A stretch of 64,000 nucleotides of DNA, from contig NZ_CP121650.1 in the NCBI RefSeq assembly GCF_029714405.1, forward strand, positions 4,283,001 through 4,347,000. Direction: 5' to 3'. The DNA comes from Bradyrhizobium sp. CB82. Lineage in GTDB: Bacteria; Pseudomonadota; Alphaproteobacteria; Rhizobiales; Xanthobacteraceae. The notes below the pieces were generated by a model, which was not told the DNA's origin, searched no databases, and worked only from the letters and a program-made list of their open reading frames with translations. Below are positions 8,798 through 17,472 of this stretch, piece by piece. Both the position numbers and the translations under genes were made by a program. Position 1 is the first letter of the stretch; the number at the start of each line of letters is the position of its first letter.

Positions 8798-9664
8798 ATG
8801 AGCGGGTTCGACACCATCATCGAAGGCGTGCTGCTCGGCGGCGTCTATGCGCTATTCGCGCTCGGCCTGTCGCTGATCTTCGGCATCATGCGCCTGGTCA
8901 ATCTGGCGCATGGCGACCTGATCCTGCTTGCAGCCTATCTGGTGCTCAGCGCCACCACCGCGCTCGGTCTGCCGCTTGCGGCCGCATCCCTGCTGGTCGT
9001 CATCACGATGTTCGTGCTCGGCTTCGTGTTGCAGCGGCTGGTGCTGGAGCGGGCGCTCGGCGACGACATCCTGCCGCCCCTGCTCGTCACCTTCGGCCTG
9101 TCGATCGTGATCCAGAACGGACTGCTGCTCGGCTACGGCGCCGACAGCCGCCGGCTGCAGGCAGGCGCCTTCGAATCCTCGTCGGTGGCGCTCGCCCCCG
9201 GCCTGAGCGTCGGGCTCGCGCCGCTGACCGCGCTGGTGACGGCGGTTGCCGCCGTCGCGCTGCTCCAGCTCATCTTCTATCGCACCTCGCTCGGCCGCGC
9301 CTTCCGCGCCACTGCGGATAATCCCGCGATCGCGCAGTTGATGGGCATCAACGAGCGCAATGTCTACGCCATCGCGGTCGGACTGTCGCTCGCAGTGTCG
9401 GTGATCGCCGCTGTTGTGCTCGGTATCCGCGCCAGCTTCGATCCGTCGATCGGACCGGCGCGGCTGCTCTACGCATTCGAGGCGGTGATCATCGGCGGGC
9501 TCGGCAGCCTGTGGGGGACGCTGGCGGGCGGCATCGTGCTCGGGCTGGCGCAGGCGATCGGAGGGCGGATCAATCCGGAATGGCAGATCCTGGCCGGCCA
9601 TCTCGCCTTCCTTGTCGTGCTGATGGTGCGGCCGCGCGGCCTGTTCCCGGCGAGGCGGACATGA
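8798..9664 (+). CDS. Liv-type ABC transporter permease (LivH-like)
   Basis: The protein has 288 residues from the ATG at 8798, seven bases after the previous stop with GGGGGCG in front. It is a hydrophobic protein of about eight membrane segments with the LivH pattern GGVYALFALGLSLIFGIMR near the start and the cytoplasmic EAVIIGGLGSLWGTLAGG loop that contacts the ATPases. Confidence 0.92.
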   Translation: MSGFDTIIEGVLLGGVYALFALGLSLIFGIMRLVNLAHGDLILLAAYLVLSATTALGLPLAAASLLVVITMFVLGFVLQRLVLERALGDDILPPLLVTFGLSIVIQNGLLLGYGADSRRLQAGAFESSSVALAPGLSVGLAPLTALVTAVAAVALLQLIFYRTSLGRAFRATADNPAIAQLMGINERNVYAIAVGLSLAVSVIAAVVLGIRASFDPSIGPARLLYAFEAVIIGGLGSLWGTLAGGIVLGLAQAIGGRINPEWQILAGHLAFLVVLMVRPRGLFPARRT

Positions 9665-10773
9665 GCGTCGAAAGCATCCATATCGCGGCAAGCCGCGAGC
9701 AGGGCCCGGTGGACGCGCCGGTGTGGCAGGTTCGGGTCGGCACGCGGCTGTCGCGCGTCGCGGCCGTGGCCGGCATCGCGCTGATCGTGGCGCTGGCCGC
9801 GCTGCCCGCGATCGCCTCGCGCAACCTGATCCAGGATCTGATCTTCGTCTTCACCATGCTGACCTTGGCACAGCTCTGGAACGTGCTGGCCGGATGGGGC
9901 GGGCTGGTATCGGTCGGGCAGCAGGCGTTTGTCGGGCTCGGCGCCTATGCGCTGTTTGCCGGCATCGTGATGGCCGGGCTCGATCCGGTTGCGGCGATCC
10001 CGCTGGCCGGACTGTTCGCGGCGCTGGTCGCGGCGGTGCTCGGGCCGCTGCTGTTCCGGCTGGAAGGGCCATATTTCGCGATCGGCAGCTGGGTCGCCGC
10101 CGAAGCGCTGCGGCTGATCTGCGCCCAGTTCAAGTCGCTCGGCGGCGGCACCGGGATGTCGATCTCGCCGGGCGAACTGTCGCAGATGGTCGGGTTGAAG
10201 GCGGTGCAGGCGCTGCTTGGCCTGCGCCCGGCGGCCGCGCGTGACGTGCTGGTTTACTGGCTGGCGTTGCTGCTCGCCGTGCTGGTAACGCTCGGCATCT
10301 ACGCCTTCATGCGCTCGCACCACGGCCTTGCGCTGGCCGCAAGCCGTGACAACGCAGCGGCGGCGCGCAGCGTCGGCGTCCGCACCGCGCGGACTCGCCA
10401 CGTGCTGTGGATCGCGGTCGCGTTCGCCACCGGCATGGTCGGCGCCGTGGTTTATTTGCAGAAGGCGCGTATTTCCCCTGATGCGGCCTTCAGCGTCACC
10501 GACTGGACCGCCTATGTCATCTTCATCGTCGTGATCGGCGGGGTGCGCACCATCGAAGGTCCGATGGTCGGCGTGTTGCTGCTCTGGGGGCTCGTCACCT
10601 ATCTCGCCCAGTATGGCAGTCTCTATCTGGTCGTGCTCGGCACGCTCGCCATCCTGATCATGCTGTTCATGCCCAACGGCGTCTGGGGCGCGGCAGCTCG
10701 ACGCTGGCAATTGCAGCCGTTCCCGACCCAGCGCTGGCTCGGCCGCAGCGAGTCCAGTCCAATGCCATTTTGA
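9661..10773 (+). CDS. Liv-type ABC transporter permease (LivM-like)
   Basis: The protein has 370 residues. Its ATG overlaps the previous stop. It has a long N-terminal cytoplasmic extension of about 35 residues, then roughly ten membrane segments, the WNVLAGWGGLVSVGQQAFVG motif of LivM and a C-terminal VIGGVRTIEGPMVG loop. It closes the aromatic-compound operon that starts at 2006. Confidence 0.92.
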   Translation: MSVESIHIAASREQGPVDAPVWQVRVGTRLSRVAAVAGIALIVALAALPAIASRNLIQDLIFVFTMLTLAQLWNVLAGWGGLVSVGQQAFVGLGAYALFAGIVMAGLDPVAAIPLAGLFAALVAAVLGPLLFRLEGPYFAIGSWVAAEALRLICAQFKSLGGGTGMSISPGELSQMVGLKAVQALLGLRPAAARDVLVYWLALLLAVLVTLGIYAFMRSHHGLALAASRDNAAAARSVGVRTARTRHVLWIAVAFATGMVGAVVYLQKARISPDAAFSVTDWTAYVIFIVVIGGVRTIEGPMVGVLLLWGLVTYLAQYGSLYLVVLGTLAILIMLFMPNGVWGAAARRWQLQPFPTQRWLGRSESSPMPF

Positions 10774-11280
10774 CCAACCTTGTGCCGGGTATCCTCGTCC
10801 ATTCAGAAGCGCCCCCAGTCCATCTTTGCGCAGGACGCGCTCGGGCGTCCAAGAGGTTTAATTGCTCAAGCCGCTACCGTTTGGACGTGATGGAGCCGCG
10901 AGGCGATTCCGCTCCTTGCTTTGAAGAACCCTGTCGAGCGCAAACTGAAAGCTCGATTCGTCGATTTGCGGTTCCCGCCGCTCTTAAGACGTCAGATTGC
11001 CTTGGTCCGAAAGGCGGTAGCGCTCCGGTGACTCGAACCCCGATATTTCGAATATGTCGATCTGCCAACCACGACGAACTTTGCAGTTGGATTTCTCATT
11101 GTAAGCCATTGATCTCTAATGATCGGATTTTGGCTCAGTTGGAAAAAATCTCTTGAATTTGCGAGATAGTCGCGCGTTCGCCCGGCGGAAATTTGGTCCT
11201 GCGCCGATGCATTCATCGGGTAAAGCCAGAGGAGGCCGCGTCGCAAGTCTGCATGTCATGGCCTTGGGGAGGAGCCTACC
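10774..11280 (+). other. Intergenic stretch without a convincing gene
   Basis: There are 507 bases between the LivM stop and the end of the exonuclease-like ORF. Codon use in all frames is poor. A T-arm-like segment (antisense of GGTTCGAGTC, near 11030) is present but no cloverleaf can be folded around it. The stretch marks the switch from the well-packed operon to the debris-rich region. Confidence 0.6.
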
Positions 11281-12303
11281 CTAGGCCGCCTCTGCACCCT
11301 GCGCCACTTCCTCGTGGCGTTTCCGGTTGATCAGGTTCAGCAGGTGAACGGAAGCGCGCGCGTCGCAGAGCGCCAGATGATGATTGTCCAGCTCTATCCC
11401 GTAGACCTCGCACAGTTTCCCGAGCCCGTAGGATTTATGACCGGGATAGCGCCGCCGCATTCCCGCGCAGGTACAGAGCTTGGGAAACCGGAAGCGGCGC
11501 TCTAGCCGTTCGTACTCATACGCGATGAATCCATAGTCGAAGTTGACGTTATGGGCGACGAAGACGCCGTCACCCATGAATTCCATGAAGCTCTCTGCCA
11601 CCTCAGCGAACACAGGCGCGTCCCGCAGAAGGAGTTCGGTGTAGAGTCCCGTGCGCCGTCCCCCGAACTTGCGAGCATAGAAGTCCGTGGCAAACAGGTG
11701 CTCGCGATCGCTCGCGGGATCATCGATCATGCGCTGCAGCAGTTCCTCGGCTTCGACCCGTTCGCCCTCGCTGTAGAGCAGGCGCACCAGGCGTTCGTTG
11801 CAGTCGGGCGAAGAGCCAGCACGATAGAGCTGACGGGCGAGGGCACTCTCGTCACTCTTCTCGAAATACAGGCCCGTCTGATGTGCCGCACGGCTGCGGA
11901 TATCAGCGGCGTAGTCCGTCCCGCAAGCGGGGCCTCCAAGGACGTCGATGGCAGCCTGGCGACAGACAGCTTCAGATTTGACATCGAGACGATCGAGGAT
12001 CTGACTGTAGTAGAAAGATGCCACTGCCTCATCGCCGTCAGTGAAACGTGCGTTGAAAGACGTTTCCTGATTGGTACGGAGAATGCCGAGATCGCGCAGC
12101 GCAAAGTTCTTGAGGTCGACCTCGGTCTTGCTGAAGTAGAGGTAGAGAAGGAACTCGATGGGGCGCGTTCCGTCGAGCGAGATGAATTTGTGTCCGCCGC
12201 AGTGCTGCGCAGCGACGGAAAAGGGAATTTGAGCGAGATAGTAATCGACGAATCTGGGCTTCGACCACGATTTGCGGACGTCGCCGCGTCCGGCCGCTTG
12301 CGC
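11281..12303 (-). pseudogene. Chimeric remnant: FAN1-like (VRR-NUC protein) middle part joined to 3'-5' exonuclease C-terminal part
   Basis: Read on the minus strand, the first part (about 12230-11660) resembles the middle of bacterial FAN1/VRR-NUC proteins: a FLLYLYFSKTEVDLKNFALR helix region and a TPR-like part with LARQLYRAGSSPDCNERLVR. After GGRRTG it changes to the C-terminal two thirds of a DnaQ-like DEDDh exonuclease: VFVAHNVNFDYGF, the CTCAGMRRRYPGHKSYGLG segment and the DNHHLALCDARAS motif. The exonuclease lacks its first motif (DxE) and the FAN1 part lacks its nuclease domain, so neither activity should survive. The frame is open through the joint. The 5' limit is uncertain because the open frame runs on into unrelated sequence. 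Confidence 0.6.
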
Positions 12304-12449
12304 TCCTGTCACAAGGACCTCCCTGGGAAGGCAGGCTACGAACGCCGGGTAGTCGGATTCCACGAGCGCACGAGCGCGGCCGGCAATGGCGTTCCGACCA
12401 GAAGGAAAGCCTGGGTGCGCGGTGACGAGGCAGCCTCCCACAGCGTCAG

Positions 12450-12665
12450 TTGGTAGGTACAGTGATGTCCAACTCGCCGGTGATATGGCCATTTCCGAAT
12501 TCGCCGCCGTCCCATGCTGATCTCCGTGATGCGGTCCATCATCAGCATGGGCGGTGCCGGCAGCTGCGCATTGCCTGGGCCGAAATAGCTCCCTTCGCTC
12601 GATTTGAGCAGATCTTCCTTTGTGTAGGACGATTGCGGAGCGTGACAATCGTGTGGGTTGGGCAA
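12450..12665 (-). pseudogene. fabA-like fragment (3-hydroxyacyl-ACP dehydratase), frameshifted
   Basis: The minus-strand frame from a TTG at 12665 reads [20 protein letters not shown] then [18 protein letters not shown], unmistakably the start of FabA. After that the match moves to another frame ([16 protein letters not shown]), which then meets a stop. Only about the first 65 of the expected 170 residues can be traced, and the catalytic histidine region is gone. It lies downstream of a two-gene unit of small proteins and upstream of the FAN1/exonuclease chimera. Confidence 0.7.
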
Positions 12666-12737
12666 GACAACAAGGCCTTTGGAGATGGGACGCGGTGGCG
12701 CAGTTGAACGTCAGGCGAGGCGATCTTGGTGCGGTCG

Positions 12738-13064
12738 CTAGGCCGTCGGTGCTTCTTGCTGAGGGCTGCTGGCGTTCGGGAGTGTTCGCGTTCGGCCTTC
12801 CGGCAGCATCATCGTCTGCGTCGCCAGCAGCCACGGCATCCACATCAACTGCGCGGCTTTGAGCCACAGCGCGAGCGGGTCGGCTGCCTCGAACGAGCGC
12901 CCGACTGCTTCGAAGGACGGCATGGCGCGTATGTTTATTGAAATCTGCTCCCAATCGCCGCCTGGCGATTGTCGGTGAATGACGTCGATGTCGAGTCCGG
13001 GCAGACGAGCGCTTGCTTTAGTGGCATCGATCTCGTTCTCTCGACTATATGTCCGTTCGGGCAT
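12738..13064 (-). CDS. Conserved hypothetical protein, 108 residues
   Basis: The protein starts MPERTYSRENEIDATKASAR and has a polar first half and a hydrophobic, Trp/Met-rich segment (LWLKAAQLMWMPWLLATQTM) in the second half. I recognise no domain. The pattern resembles small proteins I associate with rhizobial fatty-acid or polyhydroxyalkanoate-related loci, which would suit the neighbouring fabA fragment, but this is a weak recollection. Its start lies four bases after the stop of a 52-residue basic ORF. Confidence 0.55.
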   Translation of the reverse strand: MPERTYSRENEIDATKASARLPGLDIDVIHRQSPGGDWEQISINIRAMPSFEAVGRSFEAADPLALWLKAAQLMWMPWLLATQTMMLPEGRTRTLPNASSPQQEAPTA

Positions 13065-13068
13065 CGGT

Positions 13069-13227
13069 CTATCGTCTCCGCACTTGATATTTGCTTGCGT
13101 AGTGCTTGCGCAGAATCTTGCGGGTTTGCTGTGCCAGGCGCCTGTTACCGCTCGCCGGCGGCTTGCCGCGGCGCGCTTGCTGCTTCAGCCGATCAAGGCC
13201 AGTGCGCTGTCTCGTTACCTTGCCCAT
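13069..13227 (-). CDS. Small basic protein, 52 residues (hypothetical)
   Basis: A short frame reads MGKVTRQRTGLDRLKQQARR at the start and ends KHYASKYQVRRR, so it is strongly Arg/Lys rich with no acidic cluster. Its stop is four bases before the start of the 108-residue gene, suggesting translational coupling. A 6-bp inverted repeat (tcacag/ctgtga around ttcgaac, 13227-13245) overlaps its start. No family is recognised, and it could be a chance frame. Confidence 0.4.
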   Translation of the reverse strand: MGKVTRQRTGLDRLKQQARRGKPPASGNRRLAQQTRKILRKHYASKYQVRRR

Positions 13228-13261
13228 CACAGTTCGAACCTGTGATCGAACCTCGCTTTAT

Positions 13262-13999
13262 TCAAGAGACGATCTCGACCGAAATGCCGATCGAAAGACC
13301 GAGCTCGCGGTCCGCGCGCCCCTGATTGACGGCGATTTCGGCAAGCCCGTTCGAATTCTCATACCAGAAGGCAGAACCGGGCGGCAGATCGCTGAAAGTC
13401 CTGGCGCGCTGCAACACCCGACCGGCCACGGCGAGCCTGGCGTCGGATGGCAACACAGCCGCCCTCACGCCGGTCATGGCATTGCCGAAATGATCGACGT
13501 ACGCGATCTCGCAGAGGTCGTCCGGCCAATCCGCGCGGCGATGGGCGTCATCCTGGCAGGGCCGGCCGGGGGGCGGCTCCCCGCGTGCCAGCATGGCCGC
13601 GACCGGTGCAAAGAGGTCGCGCCCGTGAAAACTGGCCGAAAGGCTTGCAGGCTTCCAGTCGATGTGCCAGCTGTGCGCCTCGCTGGCGCGGCGCTGGACC
13701 AGTTCGAACAAGCCGTTGCCCGGGCCGACATACCAGCGGCCGTCGGCCTCGAGAATGACGGGCGGGCGCGCCCCGCCGACGCCGGGATCGACGACACCAA
13801 GAAACACGGTCCCCACCGGAAACCATGCGGCATAGACCGCCAACAGGTAGGCGGATGCCTTGGGGTTGCCAACCGGCGCATCGGCGAACAGGTCGACAAC
13901 GGGTGTCCCCGGCACCATCTGGTGCAGCACGGCCTTCATTTGGCCCGTGTACGGGCCGTGAAACCCAAAGTCCGTGAACAACACGATCAAGGCGCCCAC
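13262..13999 (-). CDS. SAM hydrolase (SAM hydroxide adenosyltransferase, DUF62 family)
   Basis: The protein has 245 residues from a GTG at 13999 (GGAGG lies close in front; a TTG at 13990 has better spacing). Family motifs are clear: VLFTDFGFHGPYTGQMKAV at the start, LGVVDPGVGGARPPV, the GPGNGLFELV loop and SFHGRDLFAPVAA. These proteins split S-adenosylmethionine into adenosine and methionine using water. The gene is the last of a three-gene minus-strand series with a PEBP protein and a CapA-like phosphatase. The role in the cell is not obvious; control of SAM level is inference. Confidence 0.82.
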   Translation of the reverse strand: MGALIVLFTDFGFHGPYTGQMKAVLHQMVPGTPVVDLFADAPVGNPKASAYLLAVYAAWFPVGTVFLGVVDPGVGGARPPVILEADGRWYVGPGNGLFELVQRRASEAHSWHIDWKPASLSASFHGRDLFAPVAAMLARGEPPPGRPCQDDAHRRADWPDDLCEIAYVDHFGNAMTGVRAAVLPSDARLAVAGRVLQRARTFSDLPPGSAFWYENSNGLAEIAVNQGRADRELGLSIGISVEIVS

Positions 14000-14132
14000 T
14001 TGCCTCCGTTGTGGCCCGCGCAGGCATGCTCCTGCGCCCCGACGGTAGTTTGGCGCCGACCGGATCAGCAAACAACCCGGCCGTTGTGGCGGCGCCCCCT
14101 GGCCGAGCTGCCATTGCCGCGGAAATTTGGTG

Positions 14133-15248
14133 CTAGGCAGCCTCGCCGACATTCGGCCAAGACAGTGCAAGCCTACCCTCTGGGGCAATTCCGACGCGCG
14201 TTCCAAATGGCCGGCTTTCCCGATCCAGCGTTTGTTGCAGCCATTTGATGTCCTCGCCCGCGATCCGCTTGAGCTGGAATCGCGTGATCTGCAGCGGCAC
14301 CAGCTCGAGCGCAACAAGATCGGAACTCAAGGGATCGATGTCGGCGAAGTACATCAACGACAAGTCTGGCCGGAACTGCTCGTAGCCGCCGATGCCTTCA
14401 TAGTCATTCAGGAAGTCACCGCAGCCATACAGGATGAGCCTGTTGTGGTGCACCTCAATGGCTTTGGCGTGATGTGAAGAGTGGCCGTGAACGATGGCAA
14501 CGCGGGCCCTGTCGATCAGCCGATGGGCGAACCGCCTTTGCTCTTCCGGAATGCCGTACCCCCAGTTCGGCCCCCAATGGATGGAAATCACGACGATATC
14601 GTCCGGCCGTCCGAATTGAATCACCCGATCCGCGATCGCAGCGCTGGTTGCCTCAGACATGTCCCGCAGCAGGTTTACTCCGGCCGTATCTTCCGTTGCG
14701 GCCCAATCGCGAGGGGTGCCGCTTCCAGCCGCGGCAAACGAAAATACGAGGATGCGCGGCTCGTCTGCGATGTCCAGAATGGCCGGTGCCATCGCCTGAG
14801 CGGCATCACGGCCTGCCCCTGCCGTCCTGATCTGAAAACGCTCAAGGGTCGCGAGCGTGTCGAGCAGTCCGGCGTGCCCCCAATCCAGCACGTGGTTGTT
14901 GCCGAGCACACAGCAGTCCACGCCGGCGGCGGCCAGGCAGCCGGTATTCTCCGGGCTCATTCGGTAGTTGATTCCCTTGGGGACATAGGCGTCGCTGCGC
15001 GTGATGCTGGTTTCGAGGTTGACGATGCGGGCATCCGGCCGCGCGCGGTCGAATTCGTCCAGAGCCGCGCCCCAGATGTAGGGGAAGTCGACGGGTGCAG
15101 GAATTGGTCCGTTCGCCTGCTCCGCCAGCCGGACATAGTCGGTCGCCGACGTCACGTACCGCTCGTGGAGGCGGGGGGCGCAGGGATAGGGAAGCACCTG
15201 GTCAAGGCCCCGCCCCGTCATCACGTCGCCGCATAGAAAGATCTTCAT
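14133..15248 (-). CDS. CapA family protein (calcineurin-like metallophosphatase fold)
   Basis: The protein has 371 residues from the ATG at 15248. The N-terminal MKIFLCGDVMTGRGLDQ, the IVNLETSIT block, VLGNNHVLDWGHAGL and the VISIHWGPNWGYGIP and VHGHSSHHAKAIE motifs hold the metal-binding Asp/Asn/His residues of CapA/PgsA proteins. No signal peptide is present, unlike PgsA, so a cytoplasmic phosphatase or hydrolase is more likely than polyglutamate export. It starts 21 bp after the PEBP gene. Confidence 0.88.
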   Translation of the reverse strand: MKIFLCGDVMTGRGLDQVLPYPCAPRLHERYVTSATDYVRLAEQANGPIPAPVDFPYIWGAALDEFDRARPDARIVNLETSITRSDAYVPKGINYRMSPENTGCLAAAGVDCCVLGNNHVLDWGHAGLLDTLATLERFQIRTAGAGRDAAQAMAPAILDIADEPRILVFSFAAAGSGTPRDWAATEDTAGVNLLRDMSEATSAAIADRVIQFGRPDDIVVISIHWGPNWGYGIPEEQRRFAHRLIDRARVAIVHGHSSHHAKAIEVHHNRLILYGCGDFLNDYEGIGGYEQFRPDLSLMYFADIDPLSSDLVALELVPLQITRFQLKRIAGEDIKWLQQTLDRESRPFGTRVGIAPEGRLALSWPNVGEAA

Positions 15249-15269
15249 GGCCTGGATCAACTGGCGCCA

Positions 15270-15728
15270 CTATCGGTGATACACGCCGGTCAGGGTTGCC
15301 TCGGCAAGCAGATGCCTGCGGGCCTCGCGCTCGACATCGCGGCATGACGGATCCTTGCGCAGCGGGAGGTGGGCGGTTGAGAGTGCAAGCAGCCGGAAGT
15401 GGTAGTGGTGAGGGCCATGACCGCGAGGCGGGCAGGGACCGCCATAACCCGGTCGGCGAAAGTCGTTGACTGCCTGCTTGAAGCCTTGCGTGTCGGCATG
15501 TTGGGCAGCGCCTTCCGCAAGCCCCGCACGATCGGTCGCAATGTCAAAGGCCGCCCAATGATGCCAGGTGCCCACCGGCGCGTCGGGATCATCACAAAGC
15601 AGAGCCAGGCTTTGGGCCTCAGTCGGTATGCCGGACCAGTCGAGGGGTGGGGAAAGATCCTCGCCATCGCAAGTGAAGCGTTGCGGGATCGCCGCGCCGT
15701 CCCCAAAGGCACTTGAGCTCAGTCGCAT
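15270..15728 (-). CDS. PEBP family protein (YbhB/YbcL type)
   Basis: The protein has 152 residues and starts MRLSSSAFGDGAAIPQRFTC. The ligand-site motifs DDPDAPVGTWHHW and the PPRGHGPHHYHFRLLAL stretch are the two family signatures. Bacterial PEBP proteins bind small anionic ligands and their roles are poorly known. It is the first gene of the minus-strand group PEBP-CapA-SAM hydrolase. Confidence 0.9.
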   Translation of the reverse strand: MRLSSSAFGDGAAIPQRFTCDGEDLSPPLDWSGIPTEAQSLALLCDDPDAPVGTWHHWAAFDIATDRAGLAEGAAQHADTQGFKQAVNDFRRPGYGGPCPPRGHGPHHYHFRLLALSTAHLPLRKDPSCRDVEREARRHLLAEATLTGVYHR

Positions 15729-16359
15729 GGATCGCCTCCATCACGCCGTCCGGTGGAATCAGAATTCCTCAGCGCTGATGCCGGCTCTGGCTCGGGATTC
15801 TTGCCACCACCTCCGGCCGAGTTTTCTCGAGGCAGGCCAGAGCCTCAGGCCCGTCGACCGCGCACTCGAACCGCACTCATTCGTCCTAGATCTCTTGACA
15901 CGTGGACCACTTCGTCCCCAACAGCAGCACAAAAGCGGACATGTGGCTAGGTCAGAGAGAAATGAAAATGCTGACAGCGCGAGGAAAGGAGCAGCGACGG
16001 CGCGGTCGCTGCCCGCTCCGCCACGAAGACTTCGGCATTTCCCAGTTCAAGGGCAGCTGGCAAAATTGTACAATCTCTCCCGTCCGTTTGATGGCGTCTC
16101 GTTGTCCTCAATGGGCATGCGCTGTCTTTAGGCGTGATGTCTTCAGCGCATGATGGGCGACGGAGTTTCACTTGAGGAACCTCGTCCGCGCCGCCTGCGG
16201 GAGCGGTCATGGCAAGTGGGCAGTTGTTGCAATAGCTGCACCAGGTGTACGTGGGTGCACGGCCGATTTCGCTCATGCACATTGCCGATGTGATCCGCGG
16301 CAAGTGGCCGGAACATCAGGAGACAAACTTTGCGATCGTGTTGCTTGTGAGAGTTGCCA
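15729..16359 (+). other. Intergenic stretch without a convincing gene
   Basis: There are 631 bases between divergently placed genes (PEBP on minus, methyltransferase on plus). Short frames on both strands show no family motif. A minus-strand frame with WCSYCNNCP (near 16240) caught the eye but its codon use is poor. The stretch should hold the promoters of both neighbours. Confidence 0.5.
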
Positions 16360-17040
16360 ATGCGAGCAGAAGACCTTGAAGCCCTGCGCGAAGAAATGCT
16401 CGCGGTCATCACCGCCGGCGCGATTGTGCTGCGTGACACAATTGGCAAGAATGCCTTTGACGAACGGGTCATGACGGCTATGGGCAAGGTGCCGCGGCAT
16501 GAGTTTGTGCCACTCGAACTTCAGCCCTATGCGTATGAAAATATTCCGCTTCCAATCGGCTTCGGAAAGACGATCTCGCAGCCATTTATCGTCGCCTTGA
16601 TGACCGATTTGCTCGACATCAAGCCCGACGACAGTGTTCTCGAAATCGGCACCGGTCTTGGCTATCAAGCCGCTGTCATCGCGCAGCTCGCCCGCAAGGT
16701 ATATTCCGTTGAAATCATCGAAGAGCTTGGTCAAGCGGCGAAACAACGACTCCGACAGCAGCGCTGCAGCAATGTCGAACTCAAGAGTGCCAATGGTTAC
16801 TATGGTTGGTCAGAGCACGCCCCCTTTGACAAGGTGATCGTGACGGCCGCTCCCGATCTCATTCCTCCTCCGCTGATCTACCAATTGAAAGCAGGTGGGA
16901 AAATGGTGATACCGGCCGGTCTGCCCAATGTGCAACGGCTCATTCTGGTCGAGAAACGTGCCAACGGCAGAATAACCACGAAAGAGATTCTGACTGTCCG
17001 GTTCTCTCAACTCGAGGGAGCGGGATCCGGCTTACAATAA
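16360..17040 (+). CDS. pcm: Protein-L-isoaspartate O-methyltransferase family protein
   Basis: The protein has 226 residues from the ATG at 16360 (GAGAG in front). The RHEFVPLELQPYAYENIPLP and GKTISQPFIVALM segments are the PCM hallmarks, and the SAM-binding VLEIGTGLGYQAAVIAQL is motif I. It would transfer methyl groups to isoaspartyl residues for protein repair in the cytoplasm. Codon use is less G+C biased than in the neighbouring operons. It stands alone, without the surE or lipoprotein neighbours seen in gammaproteobacteria, so it is probably an accessory copy. Confidence 0.88.
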   Translation: MRAEDLEALREEMLAVITAGAIVLRDTIGKNAFDERVMTAMGKVPRHEFVPLELQPYAYENIPLPIGFGKTISQPFIVALMTDLLDIKPDDSVLEIGTGLGYQAAVIAQLARKVYSVEIIEELGQAAKQRLRQQRCSNVELKSANGYYGWSEHAPFDKVIVTAAPDLIPPPLIYQLKAGGKMVIPAGLPNVQRLILVEKRANGRITTKEILTVRFSQLEGAGSGLQ

Positions 17041-17472
17041 GCCCGGTGGCGCATCCAAGCAGACGATTACGGAGCCACGCCGTACTTCGCATTAGAGCCA
17101 AAGAGCGACGTCACGGCTTTGCAAAGGTCACCACGGCAGCGCGCCGCGCTCGTTCCGGCAACCGCTACCAGGCGCAGATGGGGCACGTTGGGACAGTGCG
17201 ATTGTCGGATAACATCGCTTGCGCCACCAGAAGTCTGAGCCTTGAATTCAACGAAGACGCGCCACTACCGTAAGTAGTTTTTCCGAAGTGTGACTGTTCT
17301 CTCGCAGGATGAAGCGATGGTGAGACTCGCCTGGCGTGAGGCGAGTGTGATGGGCTTGGTGCGTAGCTGAGCAGGAGAGCATGCGTCCACCTAACTGATC
17401 GGGAGTGGCCAACGCGCAACCTCATGCGCGCACCGACCAGCACTGTCGATGGCCCAAAGAGGGAGGAGAACA
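17041..17472 (+). other. Intergenic stretch without a convincing gene
   Basis: I see no coding pattern on either strand in these 432 bases. A GGGAGGAGAA ribosome site at its right end serves the broken amidohydrolase gene. Confidence 0.5.

Noticed and set aside
11025..11085. tRNA-like segment (antisense of a T-arm GGTTCGAGTC, with a possible D-arm-like part)
   Set aside because: No anticodon stem, acceptor stem or cloverleaf can be built; the distance between the arm-like parts is too short.
12666..12954. Upstream extension of the exonuclease chimera frame to 557 codons
   Set aside because: The extra residues cover the fabA remnant and the 108-residue gene in the wrong frame; they have no protein-like pattern.
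13106..14248. 380-codon open frame on the plus strand
   Set aside because: Shadow of the SAM hydrolase gene; no family motif and poor codon use.
15947..16303. Minus-strand frame with a Cys-rich WCSYCNNCP segment
   Set aside because: No family is recognised, the codon pattern is poor, and nothing around it supports a gene.
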